This document shows positions 54,926 to 64,000 of a stretch of DNA of 64,000 nt, piece by piece; the first letter of the stretch is position 1; each line of letters begins with the position of its first letter. A program made the translations under genes and the position numbers. The notes beneath the pieces were generated by a model that saw nothing but the letters and a program-made list of their open reading frames with translations, ran no database searches and was not told the DNA's origin. The DNA is taken from NCBI GenBank assembly GCA_003243425.1, contig QFQP01000021.1, positions 1 through 64,000 on the forward strand, read 5' to 3'. The stretch comes from Archangium gephyra (lineage in GTDB: Bacteria > Myxococcota > Myxococcia > Myxococcales > Myxococcaceae).

Positions 54926-56811
54926 TTACGGCGTGGTCGACGTCAGGAACAGCGCCGAAGGGTCGCTGGTGACGGTCGCGTACGCCGCACCGGCGCCGCC
55001 GGCCGACGCGGTGGCCGCCGTGTTGCCGCCCGATTGTCCACCGTTGCCGACCGACGCGCCGCCGCCCGCTGCGAAGCCGCCCGTGGAGCTTCCGTTTCCA
55101 CCCGGGCCACCCGCCACGTTCAACGTGTCTTGCGTAATCGCCGGCGCGGCGAGCTGAATGAGGCCGCCACCACCGCCGCCGCCAGCGCTGGAGTTGGGGT
55201 TGGCGAGCACGTCGCCGCCCTTGGCCCCCGCGACCGAGATGGTGCCCGCGTTGGTGATGGACGTGTTCGAGATGACCACGATGATGCCGCCCGCGCCGCC
55301 ACCGCCGGTGTTGGCTGACGTGCTGCCCACGAGGCCGGCACCGCCGACCGCGTTGATGGACGTGCCCGCGGCGAGCGACACCGCGCCGCCAGCGAGCAAC
55401 ACCACCGTGCCGCCGCCAGCGCCGAACGTCGTGGCCGAACCACCGCCGACGCTCCCGCCTTCGCGACCGGGGTTGAAGAGCTGGCGCGCGAACGAGGCGT
55501 TGCAACCGACACCTCCGGCGATGACCGCCGTTCCGTTGACCAGCGGGCCCGACGCCGACGTCGCGATGCCGATACCATTCGAGGCGCTCGGCGGCACGGT
55601 GATGGAGCCGCCCGCCGCGATGGTGATGGTGCCCGTCGCGCGCAGCTTGAGGCCGGAGGGAATGGTCCACGGGCCGTTGACGGTGATGGTCGTGAACTGC
55701 AGCGAACCGCTCGGCGCCGAGGTCACCCAGTTGAGGCCGCCAGCGGGAATCGTGAGTGCGCCGTCCTGGCCGCTGCCGAAGATGGACGCGCCGGCGCCGT
55801 TGCACACGTACTGCGTCGAGGTGATTTCACCCGCGTCGAGCGTGCCGTTCCCATTGGTGTCGACGCCCACTTGAACGCGCTTGCCAGCGGCCGGGCAGTT
55901 CGCGCCCGCGGCTTCGTTGGCGATGGCGATGAGGCTGTTACGGCCAGCGGCGCCTGCTGCGCCGGTCGCTCCCGTCGCGCCCGTGGCTCCAGTCGCCCCC
56001 GCCGCGCCGTTGCACACGGAGCGGGTGTTGAGCACCTCGTTGACGTCGAGCGTGCCGTTGTCGTTGAGGTCGATGCCCGCCTGAATGCGCGTGCCGCCGG
56101 AGGTGCAGGTCGCCGTGTCGGCGGTGAGGCTCACGAGGCTGTTGTGACCGTTGGTGCCATTCGTGCCGTTGGTCCCATTCGTCCCGTTGCACACGTACTG
56201 CGTGCTGGCGACTTCGCTGGCGTCGAGCACCGCGTTGTCGTTCACGTCGAGGCCCGACTTCACGACCGTGCCGCCGTTCGCGCACGTGCCGCTGGTGTCT
56301 GCCGTCATCGCCACCAGCGAGTTGTGGCCGGAACCGCCGCTGCCGCCGCCGAGCGTGACGGTGACGCTGGTCGCTCCGCACGTGAAGGTCACGGTGCCGT
56401 TGCCGTTGTCGGTCGCTTCACAGGAAGCACCGTCCGCACCGGCGGGGCCCGTCGGGCCGGTCGCGCCGGTGTCGCCCTTCGCGCCGTCGGAGATGGTGAC
56501 CTGCGTGCCGCCCGCGCAGCTGATGGTTTTGATGCCCGCGGTGTCGGCGACGGTGCACGACGTGCCGTTGGCTCCGTTGGTGCCATCGTTGCCGGCAGCC
56601 CCGCGACGCCGCTGCACACGTACGAGGTCTGCGTCACTTCGCTCGCGTCGAGCGCGCCGTTGCCGTCGGCGTCGAGGCCCGCTTCGATCTTCGAGCCGCC
56701 ATTCGCGCAGTGTTCACCGGCAGCTTCATCACTGAGCGCGATCAGCGACGACTTCGAAGGAGAACAACCGACCAGCACGACCAACGCCGCAGCGACGAGA
56801 GAACGGTACAT
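54926..56811 (-). pseudogene. Collagen-like repeat surface lipoprotein split by a frameshift
   Basis: Two frames together encode one protein of about 628 residues. The first part has a lipoprotein signal (VGC, Cys about 16) and the repeat SLIALSDEAAG...GLDADGNGALDASEV...YVCSG. At the CCCC run 56599-56602 (GGGG in the gene) the reading frame changes; five Gs would give a continuous AGAAGNDGTNG. The second frame has three more such modules with EF-hand-like D-x-D/N-x-N-G-x-L-D loops, collagen-like G-A-T-G tracts, and a Gly-rich beta-repeat C-terminus. A slippage-based ON/OFF switch or a sequencing error are both possible. It lies between two paralogous lipoprotein genes. Confidence 0.75.
55800..56790 (-). 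repeat. Four DUF7151-like tandem modules with collagen-like linkers
   Basis: Four units of about 47 residues (each N-S-L-x-A/S, a Cys-containing turn, GG-x-x-x-x-x-G-x-D-x-N-x-N-G-x-L-D-x-x-E and YVCNG or equivalent) are joined by G-x-x tracts; the longest (GATGATGATGATG) lies near 55955-55990. The modules are surface-protein repeats common in Myxococcota and their loops could bind calcium. Confidence 0.75.
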
Positions 56812-56942
56812 GGGGCCTCATCGCTCGATTTCAGTCCGGCTACAACGCCTCAAGTGTGATGCGAGGGCCTCCCCACGCGCGAGGTCGATGTCGTTATTGC
56901 CGATCGCGACGCGCTTCGCGTTTCGTCTTCCGGGGAGAGTTC

Positions 56943-57830
56943 ATGCTTCGAGTTTCGGTGGTCGTCCTGGCGCTCATCGCCAGCGGTTGTGCGTCGACGT
57001 CGACGATGGGGTTGGCGCGCACGCTGAATCGGGGCGCCGTGCAGGGCTGGGTCGCGGCGGAAGGTGGCGCCAACGTGCCGGTGACCACGACGCCGGGGAG
57101 TACGACGACCACGGCGGTCGGCTTCCCCAACGTGGAAGGTGGCGTGCGCTTCGGTGCGTCAGACCACGTGGAGCTGGGCGCCAAGCTCGGCTTCAACGGC
57201 ATCGGCCTCGAAGGAAAGTTCGCGCTCGCGCGGCCAGAGACGATGGACAACGGCGTCAACGTGTCCATCGCGCCGCAGGCCTCGTTCGTGGGCATCGCGG
57301 CGCCCGGAGCGAGCGTCGGCAATCTCACCGCGCAGTTGCCGCTGCTGGTGGGCTTCGACTTCTCGGGCCACGAGCTGGTGCTGGGGCCGCGGCTGCACAA
57401 TCAGTTCGCGTTCGGCACGGTGTCGACGGGCAACGGCATCGAGAGCGTGAGCCTCAACCTGTTGTCGGCGGGCATGACGGTCGGCTTCGCCATCAAGGTC
57501 GGCGCGTCGGTGCGCATCGTTCCCGAAGTCGCGTTGCTGGTGCCGTTCTTCGCGGCCGTCGGCGCCAACACCTCGGGCACGAGCAGCGTGGTGGCGGGCG
57601 CGGGCGTCGGCGGGTTCAGCCTGCAGGCGGGCGTGGGGTTCCTCTTCGGTTCACGCGACGCGTACGAGCGGCCGAGGCCGCGGGTCGAAGACGCGCCGTT
57701 GCCTCAGCCGATGCCGTACCCCGTGCAGCCGATCCCTGCAGACGCGCCGCCGATGCCGCCGCCGTCGAATGGTGAATCGACGGGCGCGGTGCAGCCGTTG
57801 CCGCCGCCGCCTCCGCCGCCGCAGCCCTGA
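56943..57830 (+). CDS. Outer-membrane-type lipoprotein, paralogue B
   Basis: A 295-residue lipoprotein (SGC, Cys about 16), homologous to paralogue A over the first 225 residues. It has an additional Thr-rich insert after the signal and a Pro-rich tail (PLPPPPPPPQP) that could thread the wall or bind a partner. The ribosome site GGGGAGAG sits just before the ATG. It is divergent from the collagen-like gene and its stop abuts the stop of the flavoprotein gene within TGATCA. Confidence 0.8.
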   Translation: MLRVSVVVLALIASGCASTSTMGLARTLNRGAVQGWVAAEGGANVPVTTTPGSTTTTAVGFPNVEGGVRFGASDHVELGAKLGFNGIGLEGKFALARPETMDNGVNVSIAPQASFVGIAAPGASVGNLTAQLPLLVGFDFSGHELVLGPRLHNQFAFGTVSTGNGIESVSLNLLSAGMTVGFAIKVGASVRIVPEVALLVPFFAAVGANTSGTSSVVAGAGVGGFSLQAGVGFLFGSRDAYERPRPRVEDAPLPQPMPYPVQPIPADAPPMPPPSNGESTGAVQPLPPPPPPPQP

Positions 57831-59417
57831 TCAGTTGCGCGAGTACTTCGCGACGTAGCGACCCACGTCGATGGGCGCGACCGCGGTGGCGGCCATCAAC
57901 CCGCCCATCATCGCGCCGATGACGCCGACCGAGGTCATGTCGGCGCCCGCGAAGAACAGCCCGTCGATGGGCGTGCGCGGCCGCAACCACTTGTTCGCGA
58001 AGCGGTCGGGCGTCGGCTCGAGGCCGTAGATCGAACCGCGCGCCGGCCGCACGAAGTGTTCGGTCGACAGCGGCGTCGACAGCTCCACGAAGTCGACCAG
58101 CGGGCGCAGCTTCGGCAGCCGGCCGAGCAGCTGCTCCAGCAGCATGTCCTGCATGTCCTTCTTCAGGGTCTCGTAGTCATCACCGCGACGGCGCCAGCGC
58201 TTGTCACGCCACTCGGCGAACACGTCGTAGTCGACGAAGGTGACGACCTCCGCGGTGTGTTTGTCGCCCTTGAACTCGGGGTCTTTGAGCGACGGGAACG
58301 ACACGTAGAGCACCTTCGCCGGGTCGGGCTTGCTGCCCACCGCCACGGGCCACGCTTCCTGATCGTGCGTCCACGTGTCGTAGAACCACTGATTGGCCGG
58401 CGTGCAGCCCGCTTCACGAATGTCGCCCTTGAAGCCGACGTACAGGCACACGTGCGCGGGCGAGGCCTTCAACTTCGCCACGCTGTCGGCCCACGGCTTC
58501 TCGCGGTGCGCTTCGGGCAGCATGTGCTCGACGGTCGGGCGCGCGCCGGCGGCGCTCACCACCACGGGCGCACGGAACTCGGCGCCGTCCTTCAAGCGCA
58601 CGCCGACCGCGCGGCCACGCTCGATGAGAATCTCCTGCACGTCGGACACGATGCGCGTCCAGCCTCCGGCTTTCGCCACGGTGCCCAGCAGCGTGGTGGC
58701 CAGCTGCGCCGACCCACCGACGGGATAGAAGCCGCCCCACAGGAAGTGCTTCACCACCAGCGCGTGCATCGCGAACGCCGAGCGATGCGGCGGCACGCCG
58801 TAGTACCCCCACTGCGCGGTGAGCAGCGCCCGCAGGCGCTCGTCTTGTGTCAGCTCGCCGATGACGTCGGCCGTGGTGCGCTCGAGGTACGGCTTGATGC
58901 CGCGCTGCAGGAACCCGTCGGTCAGCCACGACGTCGCGTTCGGCAGCACGCGCGACATCGCGTAGCTCATGAAGTGCCGCGTCACCTGCTTGCACAGCGT
59001 GAGGTACTTGCCGATGGCCTGCCCCTCCTTCGGGAACGCGGCCGCGAGGTTCTTGCGGAACTGCGTCGGCGAGTCGGGGAAGTCGATCTTGAAGCCGTCG
59101 GGAAAATGAAACTGGTCGTAGGTCTTGCCCAGTGACGCCCACGACAACGCGCCGTCGGTGAGCGCCGTGAGCAGCCGCCCCGGCATCGCCTCGGGCATCA
59201 CCTCGCCCACCGCGTGCACGCCCACGTCCCACGTGTAGCCCTTGCGCGAGAAGGTGTGCGTGAAGCCGCCGGGCACGTAGTGCTGCTCGAGCACCAGCAC
59301 CCGCTTGCCCTGCTTGGCCAGCAACGCGGCGCAGGTCATGCCGCCCATGCCCGAACCGATGACGATGACGTCGTACGCAGCGGTCGGTGCTTCTCGGCTC
59401 CAGGGTCTGTCTTTCAT
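57831..59417 (-). CDS. FAD-dependent carotenoid isomerase/retinol-saturase-like oxidoreductase
   Basis: A 528-residue flavoprotein. It starts with a dinucleotide motif (VIVIGSGMGGMTCAALLAKQGKRVLVLEQH) and ends with the family's C-terminal FFAGADMTSVGVIGAMMGG motif, as in CrtISO, retinol saturase and phytoene-desaturase-type enzymes. It probably isomerises or (de)saturates a polyene lipid. Other crt genes are absent nearby. The start is set at MKDRPWSRE, since the open stretch upstream is Arg/His-rich and not protein-like. It converges on paralogue B with stop codons adjoining. Confidence 0.87.
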   Translation of the reverse strand: MKDRPWSREAPTAAYDVIVIGSGMGGMTCAALLAKQGKRVLVLEQHYVPGGFTHTFSRKGYTWDVGVHAVGEVMPEAMPGRLLTALTDGALSWASLGKTYDQFHFPDGFKIDFPDSPTQFRKNLAAAFPKEGQAIGKYLTLCKQVTRHFMSYAMSRVLPNATSWLTDGFLQRGIKPYLERTTADVIGELTQDERLRALLTAQWGYYGVPPHRSAFAMHALVVKHFLWGGFYPVGGSAQLATTLLGTVAKAGGWTRIVSDVQEILIERGRAVGVRLKDGAEFRAPVVVSAAGARPTVEHMLPEAHREKPWADSVAKLKASPAHVCLYVGFKGDIREAGCTPANQWFYDTWTHDQEAWPVAVGSKPDPAKVLYVSFPSLKDPEFKGDKHTAEVVTFVDYDVFAEWRDKRWRRRGDDYETLKKDMQDMLLEQLLGRLPKLRPLVDFVELSTPLSTEHFVRPARGSIYGLEPTPDRFANKWLRPRTPIDGLFFAGADMTSVGVIGAMMGGLMAATAVAPIDVGRYVAKYSRN

Positions 59418-59550
59418 CGGGTGGCGAACCCTATTCGCGGGACGTCGCACGTCACGCACCACTGTCGAAACTTTCTTTGACGGATGGAACGCACGATGTG
59501 GGGTGGGGTGGTTGTTCGTGCGCCACGCTCTCTGGTAGTGCCGCGCGCCC

Positions 59551-60438
59551 TTGCTCCCACTCCTCTTGATCAGCGTGTTGGCGGCGCCCATGCCCGGCGA
59601 TGCCGAAGCGGCGCGTTTCAAAGCCGCGTTCGAACGGGGCGAGGCGTTGTTTCAGGCGCGCGACTTCGGCGCGGCCATCGCCAACTTCAAGGAAGCCGAC
59701 CGTGCGCGGGCGACACCCGAAGTGGCCTGGGACCTGGCCCGGTGCTTCGAGCGGCTCGGCGACGAGGCCTTCACGCTCTACTACTACCGGCTGTACCTGC
59801 GCCGCGCGCCCAACGCGCCAGACACGCTCGAGGTCGCCGAGAAGGTGGGCATCGTCATCGCGCGCCTCGAGGCCGAAGGGAAAGGCGTGCTGGAGCTCGA
59901 CGCGCCGCGCGCCGACGCGGTGACGCTGCAGGGAAACGTGTACCCGTCGCCGCCGGTCGCCGCGTTCCTGCCGCCCGGTGACTACGAGGTCAGCGCGCAG
60001 TTCACGTCCGGCGTGAAGACCATGTCGGTGCAGATCCGCTCGGGGAAGATGACGACCGTGACCTTCGAGCCGGTGCAGCCGCCGCTGCTTCACCTCGCAG
60101 ACGCGTTGACCGCCGAGCAGATCGCCCAGGGCGTCGAGGCCGCGCCGTCTCCAGGCGTGAAGCCGCTCCGTGTCGCCAGCTACGTGGTGGCCGCTGCCGG
60201 CCTCGCGGCCCTCATCGCGGGTGGCACGCTGGGTGTGCTGGCCAACGGCGACAAGAGCGACGCGCAAGACAAGTCGCTGACGGTCGCCCAGGCGCAGCGC
60301 GCGGCGCAGGCGGCCAACGGCAAGGCGCTCGGTGCCAATCTCCTCTTCGGCATCGGCGGCGCGGCGGTGGCCGGTGGCGCGTTGATGTTCGTCTTCTCGA
60401 TGCCCGAGCCGGGCATGAAATCGGGAGCCTCGAAGTGA
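59551..60438 (+). CDS. TPR-containing envelope protein
   Basis: A 295-residue protein with a signal peptide (LPLLLISVLAAP). Residues about 25-95 form a TPR-like pair of helices, about 110-175 are PEGA-like beta-strands, and about 205-285 hold two hydrophobic segments (VASYVVAAAGLAALIAG and NLLFGIGGAAVAGGALMFVF) flanking an Ala/Gln-rich loop. The first codon is TTG, because an in-frame stop lies 12 bases upstream and no ATG is close. Its stop overlaps the next gene by 4 bp. Such TPR-PEGA proteins are common in myxobacteria; the role is unknown. Confidence 0.78.
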   Translation: MLPLLLISVLAAPMPGDAEAARFKAAFERGEALFQARDFGAAIANFKEADRARATPEVAWDLARCFERLGDEAFTLYYYRLYLRRAPNAPDTLEVAEKVGIVIARLEAEGKGVLELDAPRADAVTLQGNVYPSPPVAAFLPPGDYEVSAQFTSGVKTMSVQIRSGKMTTVTFEPVQPPLLHLADALTAEQIAQGVEAAPSPGVKPLRVASYVVAAAGLAALIAGGTLGVLANGDKSDAQDKSLTVAQAQRAAQAANGKALGANLLFGIGGAAVAGGALMFVFSMPEPGMKSGASK

Positions 60439-62888
60439 AGCGCCTCGCCCTGACCGTCTTCGTCGTGCTGGCCGGCTGTGACACCAACGTCGCCGTCGAC
60501 CCGGAAGGTCATCGCTGCGACGCCACCAACGCCTGCCCCGCAGGCTACGTGTGCCTCGACGGCTCGTGCCGGCGGGGCGCGCCCGTCGACACCTCGTGCG
60601 AAGGCGTCAGCTGCGACGAGCCGCCGGCCCCGGTCTGCGCCGGCAACACGGTGGTGCGCAGCTTCTCGGGGCGCTGCGTCTCGGGGCAGTGCCGGTACGA
60701 GCCGCTCGACACCACGTGCGCGACCTCCTGCGCCGGCGGAGCGTGTGTCGATGCCTGCGCGGGCGTCAGCTGTGTGACGCCGCCGTCGACCGCGTGCATC
60801 GACGCCCTGACCCTGCGCACCTTCGCGATGACAGGGACCTGTCAAGACGGTGACTGCCGCTACACGCAGACCGACACCGATTGTCCCAACGGCTGCGAGA
60901 ACGCGTCGTGCAAGGGCGTCGACCTCTGCGCGGTGATGAACGTGACCTGCACCACGCCTCCCGACGCGGTGTGTGTGAATGGCGCGCGCCGCACGTTCAC
61001 CACGCCGGGCACGTGTGAGCCGGGCACCGGTCAATGCCGCTACGTGTCGAGCGACACGCCGTGCCCCAACGGCTGTGCCCTGGGCGTGTGCCTCACGCCG
61101 AGCCTCACCTTCACGCAGACCGGCCCGCGCCTGCGCTTTGCCATCAATGGGCTCGACGTGGCGCCCGGTTCGTCGGGCAACTCGGCGATCGCCGTCGGCA
61201 ACAACGGCAAGCTCGCGAAGTGGAACGGCGTGCAGTGGACCGAAGTGACGACGCCGTCGACCTCGAACCTCAACGCGGTGAGCTTCGTGAGCGGCACCGT
61301 GGCCTACGTCGTCGGTGGCGCCAACACGGTCTACACGGTGCGGCCGTCGACCAACGTGGTGACGCCGGTGCAGCTGCCCGGTGGCGCGTCGGCGAACCTG
61401 CGCTTCGTGAGCGGCCGCGGCGAGAACGACGTGCTCATCGCCGACGCGGCCGGTGGCTGGTGGCGCAACCGCGCCGGCGCGTGGACGAGTGGAACACTGC
61501 CGGCCGCCAACGCCCCGTGGGTGATTCGTGGCGCGCACCTCGACGAGACACAGCGCGAGCGGCTCGCGGGCAACTGTGCCGACGGTGCCACGCGCAAGCG
61601 CTGTGTCGCGTACCGGAACCTCGGCGGCTCGGCGACAACGTTCAACGCCGACCCTGATCAGGCCGGCACGTTCACGGCCATCGGCGGTGGCTTCGACGTG
61701 CCGACGAACCTCACGAGCGAAGGGCTGCTGGGCCTGCCCGACAACCTGCTGCGCACGCACTACATCAACGGCCTCTACGGCAACGAAGCCACCAACCCTG
61801 TGCTGAGCGGCGCCGGTGTGGTCGGCATCACCGCCCAGGCCGGTGGCAGCGGCCGCGACGTCTACGTGCTCACGTCTTCTGCAGCTCCCGCGGGCGTCGG
61901 GCACCTCTATCGCCTCGTCCGCGGCGCGCTCGGGGTCACCGCCAACGACGCGCTCACCACGTACTCGGGTGAAGAGACCATCTCGTCCAACGACTCGAGC
62001 GGCGTGCTGGTGGCCGAGGTGCGCCGCGCGCAGAACGTGAACAACGTGTTCCGCCGCGGCCCGGTGACCAACGAGGCCTTCGACGTGGGTGAAGACTTCA
62101 TCGGCGCGTCGTTCGACGGCATGGGCACGCTGGTGCTGGCCACCAGCGGCGGCGACGTCGTGTTGCGCGCGCCGAACGCCAACACCTTCGAGTTGCGCCG
62201 GCCGATGACGCGTTGGGCGGCGCGCGCCGTCGAAGCCCGCAACGGCACCGGCGTGTTGCTGGTCGGCGCCAACGGCAACGACGGCGTCATCGTGCGCAAC
62301 GTGGGGAGCGCGTTCACCACCGTGGCCACCGCCACCGGCACGCCCTTCAACGCCGTGTGCCGGGTGTCCGACAGCGACGGCTGGGCGGTGGGCGCCGCGG
62401 GCGTCATCTACCGGCTCACCAACTCGGGCGCGACGCGCGTCGTGTCGCCCACCACGAAGGACCTGGTGGCGCTCGACTGTGCCGCTGGCAACGCGGTGGC
62501 GGTGGGCGCCGAAGGCACGGTGCTTCGCTTCGGCAACGGGAGCTGGACCACGGTGGCGCCCGCCTTCCCGGGCGCCGAAAAGCTCACCACGGTGCAGCTG
62601 GTGATGGGCGGCGCGTACGTCGGCGGCGACGGCGTGCTGGCGCGCTACGGCGCCACGGGTTGGTCGTCGTTGCCGTCACAACCGGGCCTCAGCCGCCTCG
62701 TCGCGCGCTCGTCTCAAGAGGTCTACGGCACGTTCGTGACCGGCGGTTCGACGGTCGTGAAGCGCTTCGACGGCGCGGCCTGGAGCACGGGGTTGGTGAC
62801 GGTTTCGGGTTCGCTGGGGGGGGGTGTGCAGCAGGGGTCTCGAGTGGTATGGGGTGGGACCTTCGGCGCCATCGTCGAAGGAGACTGA
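60435..62888 (+). CDS. Cys-rich/beta-propeller lipoprotein
   Basis: An 817-residue surface lipoprotein (LAGC, Cys about 15). Residues about 25-225 contain Cys-rich repeats (CEGVSC, CAGVSC and similar, with P-C-x-N-G-C turns), probably disulfide-bonded. The rest is a series of WxxV/GxNG-type strands (AVGNNGKLAKWNGVQW, GVLARYGATGW) typical of YCF48/BNR-like beta-propellers. It is coupled to the TPR protein (4-bp overlap), suggesting a joint envelope function. Many myxobacterial members are cell-surface proteins of unknown role. Confidence 0.82.
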   Translation: MKRLALTVFVVLAGCDTNVAVDPEGHRCDATNACPAGYVCLDGSCRRGAPVDTSCEGVSCDEPPAPVCAGNTVVRSFSGRCVSGQCRYEPLDTTCATSCAGGACVDACAGVSCVTPPSTACIDALTLRTFAMTGTCQDGDCRYTQTDTDCPNGCENASCKGVDLCAVMNVTCTTPPDAVCVNGARRTFTTPGTCEPGTGQCRYVSSDTPCPNGCALGVCLTPSLTFTQTGPRLRFAINGLDVAPGSSGNSAIAVGNNGKLAKWNGVQWTEVTTPSTSNLNAVSFVSGTVAYVVGGANTVYTVRPSTNVVTPVQLPGGASANLRFVSGRGENDVLIADAAGGWWRNRAGAWTSGTLPAANAPWVIRGAHLDETQRERLAGNCADGATRKRCVAYRNLGGSATTFNADPDQAGTFTAIGGGFDVPTNLTSEGLLGLPDNLLRTHYINGLYGNEATNPVLSGAGVVGITAQAGGSGRDVYVLTSSAAPAGVGHLYRLVRGALGVTANDALTTYSGEETISSNDSSGVLVAEVRRAQNVNNVFRRGPVTNEAFDVGEDFIGASFDGMGTLVLATSGGDVVLRAPNANTFELRRPMTRWAARAVEARNGTGVLLVGANGNDGVIVRNVGSAFTTVATATGTPFNAVCRVSDSDGWAVGAAGVIYRLTNSGATRVVSPTTKDLVALDCAAGNAVAVGAEGTVLRFGNGSWTTVAPAFPGAEKLTTVQLVMGGAYVGGDGVLARYGATGWSSLPSQPGLSRLVARSSQEVYGTFVTGGSTVVKRFDGAAWSTGLVTVSGSLGGGVQQGSRVVWGGTFGAIVEGD

Positions 62889-62913
62889 AGTTCCAAAAGT
62901 GGAGGAATTTCAA

Positions 62914-64000
62914 ATGCCTGAGCTGGATCCGCGCTTCCAAATCCGTGCGCCGCTTCGCTGTGACGGCATCGGTCGTCTCGACTGTGCCGAAGACTCGGTT
63001 TCGGGCGAGCGCCTCGCGGTTCGCTGGGTTCCGCTCGACGCCAACGGTGAGCTCGCGGTGAAGGCCTGCGAGAAGCTCCCGGCGCACCCCACGCTGCCGC
63101 GCATTCTTCAGACCGGGCAGGTCGGCGCATCGGCCTTCGTGGCCCTCGATTTTCCCATGGGCGAGACGCTCGCCGCGCGCGGTGAGGAGCGGCTCGAGAA
63201 CGAACAGCTGCTCAAGCTCGCCGCGCAGCTGTCTGACGCGCTGGCCACGGTGCACGCCCAGAACGTGGTGCACGGCGAAATGAGCCGTGACTCCGTGCTC
63301 TTGACCCGGGACGGGCGCGCCGTGCTGTGGGACATGCCGCTGGTCATCGCCAACCGCCTCGCAGACCGCCGCGGCGAGAACCGCCTGATGCAGAACCTGG
63401 TGAAGACCGCTCCGTACCTCGCGCCGGAGCGCGCGCGGGGTGAAGGCGCGAGCCAGCCGGCCGACGTCTACGGCCTCGCCGCGGTGCTGTGCATCGCCGG
63501 TGGGGCGCCGCTGCCGACCGCGTCGACCACGCTGGGCGCCGTGCACCAGGTGTCGTCCGGTGAGTGGTCGCCGCGCGTGCCCTCGTCGCTGCCCGAGCAG
63601 TGGCGCACCATGCTGGAGCGCATGTTGGCCAGCGACGCGAGCAAGCGCCCGACGGCCGCTGAAGTCGCGCTGGCGTTCGCGCGTGTTCCGGGCCAGGGCT
63701 CGCTGCCCACCGTGCCCGAGCTGCCCGCGGTGCGGCTGCCGGCCGAGATTCTCGAAGCGGCTGACGCGCTGATGAAGTCACAGGTCGAAGCGATGCGCGC
63801 GCCGACGCGTGAGCTCTCGCTCGAAGCGGTGCAGGCCGCCGCGGCTGCCAGCGTCGACCTGACGCCGGTGACGCCCACGCCCGCGCTGCCGCTCGAGACC
63901 GATGCGTTGCCGTCGCTGGAGCTGAAGCCGGCTCCGGTGGTCGTCGAAGCAGCGAAGCCGGCGGTGACGGTCGAAGTGCCGGTGGTCGCCGAAGAGAAGA
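62914..64000 (+). CDS. Ser/Thr pseudokinase, 3' end outside the window
   Basis: At least 362 residues of a protein with a kinase-like fold from about 10-265. The catalytic residues are missing: the beta-3 Lys is Arg37, HRD is H120-G-E122, the catalytic-loop Asn is Ser127, and DFG is D140-M-P. The APE motif (YLAPERA) is kept. An Ala/Pro/Val-rich tail runs to the window edge, so a further domain may follow. The ribosome site GGAGGA precedes the ATG. It is probably a scaffold or regulator rather than an enzyme. Confidence 0.82.
   Translation, partial: MPELDPRFQIRAPLRCDGIGRLDCAEDSVSGERLAVRWVPLDANGELAVKACEKLPAHPTLPRILQTGQVGASAFVALDFPMGETLAARGEERLENEQLLKLAAQLSDALATVHAQNVVHGEMSRDSVLLTRDGRAVLWDMPLVIANRLADRRGENRLMQNLVKTAPYLAPERARGEGASQPADVYGLAAVLCIAGGAPLPTASTTLGAVHQVSSGEWSPRVPSSLPEQWRTMLERMLASDASKRPTAAEVALAFARVPGQGSLPTVPELPAVRLPAEILEAADALMKSQVEAMRAPTRELSLEAVQAAAAASVDLTPVTPTPALPLETDALPSLELKPAPVVVEAAKPAVTVEVPVVAEEK

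Noticed and set aside
55871..57775. A 634-codon plus-strand frame over the collagen-like gene and paralogue B
   Set aside because: It crosses two convincing genes on different strands and changes composition abruptly; it is a shadow.
60180..61904. A 574-codon minus-strand frame over the TPR and Cys-rich genes
   Set aside because: Arg/His/Ala-rich shadow with no motif; both plus-strand genes are supported.

Overview
The window is very GC-rich (about 70% in the lines I counted), packed with genes that often overlap by 4 bp, and unusually rich in lipoproteins, Gly/Pro-rich surface proteins, degenerate signalling domains and Myxococcus-type cell-biology genes. All of this points to a myxobacterium (Myxococcota). 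I see no tRNA, rRNA, insertion sequence, integrase, prophage or CRISPR array. It reads as a chromosomal segment with one small, probably imported ATPase/TOPRIM-like gene pair.

Layout. 0-11.5 kb: a partial CARDB-repeat lipoprotein (-), a small membrane protein, a ketopantoate-reductase-like enzyme, a kelch lipoprotein, an orphan ammonium transporter (amtB), a DUF3553 protein, a PHP-domain lipoprotein, a small metzincin-motif lipoprotein, an HPP/CBS membrane protein and an EF-hand-like protein. 11.5-18.1 kb: a complete tetR-MFP-RND-TolC efflux operon (-) with palindromic operator candidates in front and an intrinsic terminator behind. 18.2-25.4 kb: a six-gene minus-strand run of CHASE2 adenylate cyclase, SH3-like protein, three tandem M48 protease paralogues (the middle one lacks all zinc ligands) and an anchored protein, with a terminator-like hairpin inside it; a cysK-type gene lies just upstream. 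26.5-28.2 kb: overlapping AAA ATPase and TOPRIM-like genes, a defence candidate. 28.2-41 kb: HAD phosphatase, B3/4 protein, a beta-helix lipoprotein on a Gly-rich stalk, a 1254-residue TPR/DUF3857 lipoprotein, a three-PAS histidine kinase, MerC plus a Fur-like half-protein behind a strong palindrome, a beta-barrel protein, a pseudo-receiver and a frameshifted metallo-beta-lactamase-fold gene. 41-43.1 kb: an aromatic amino acid hydroxylase operon.

43.4-47 kb holds the clearest system: coiled-coil/HEAT protein, ParA ATPase and coiled-coil protein in the order of Myxococcus xanthus pomY-pomZ-pomX, the regulators that place the FtsZ ring at midcell. The PomX-like protein keeps K13 and R15, and the PomZ-like protein has G62, K66, D90 and a basic residue at 268, which match positions I recall from the M. 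xanthus work.

47-64 kb: an HTTM membrane protein with a partner, several lipoproteins, a LysR regulator divergent from a lactonase-like lipoprotein, a DUF4403-like lipoprotein, two paralogous lipoproteins flanking a frameshifted collagen-like repeat protein, a carotenoid-isomerase-like flavoprotein, a TPR protein coupled to a Cys-rich propeller lipoprotein, and a pseudokinase running off the right edge.

All functions are inferred from motifs and order in the sequence; no database search was possible.
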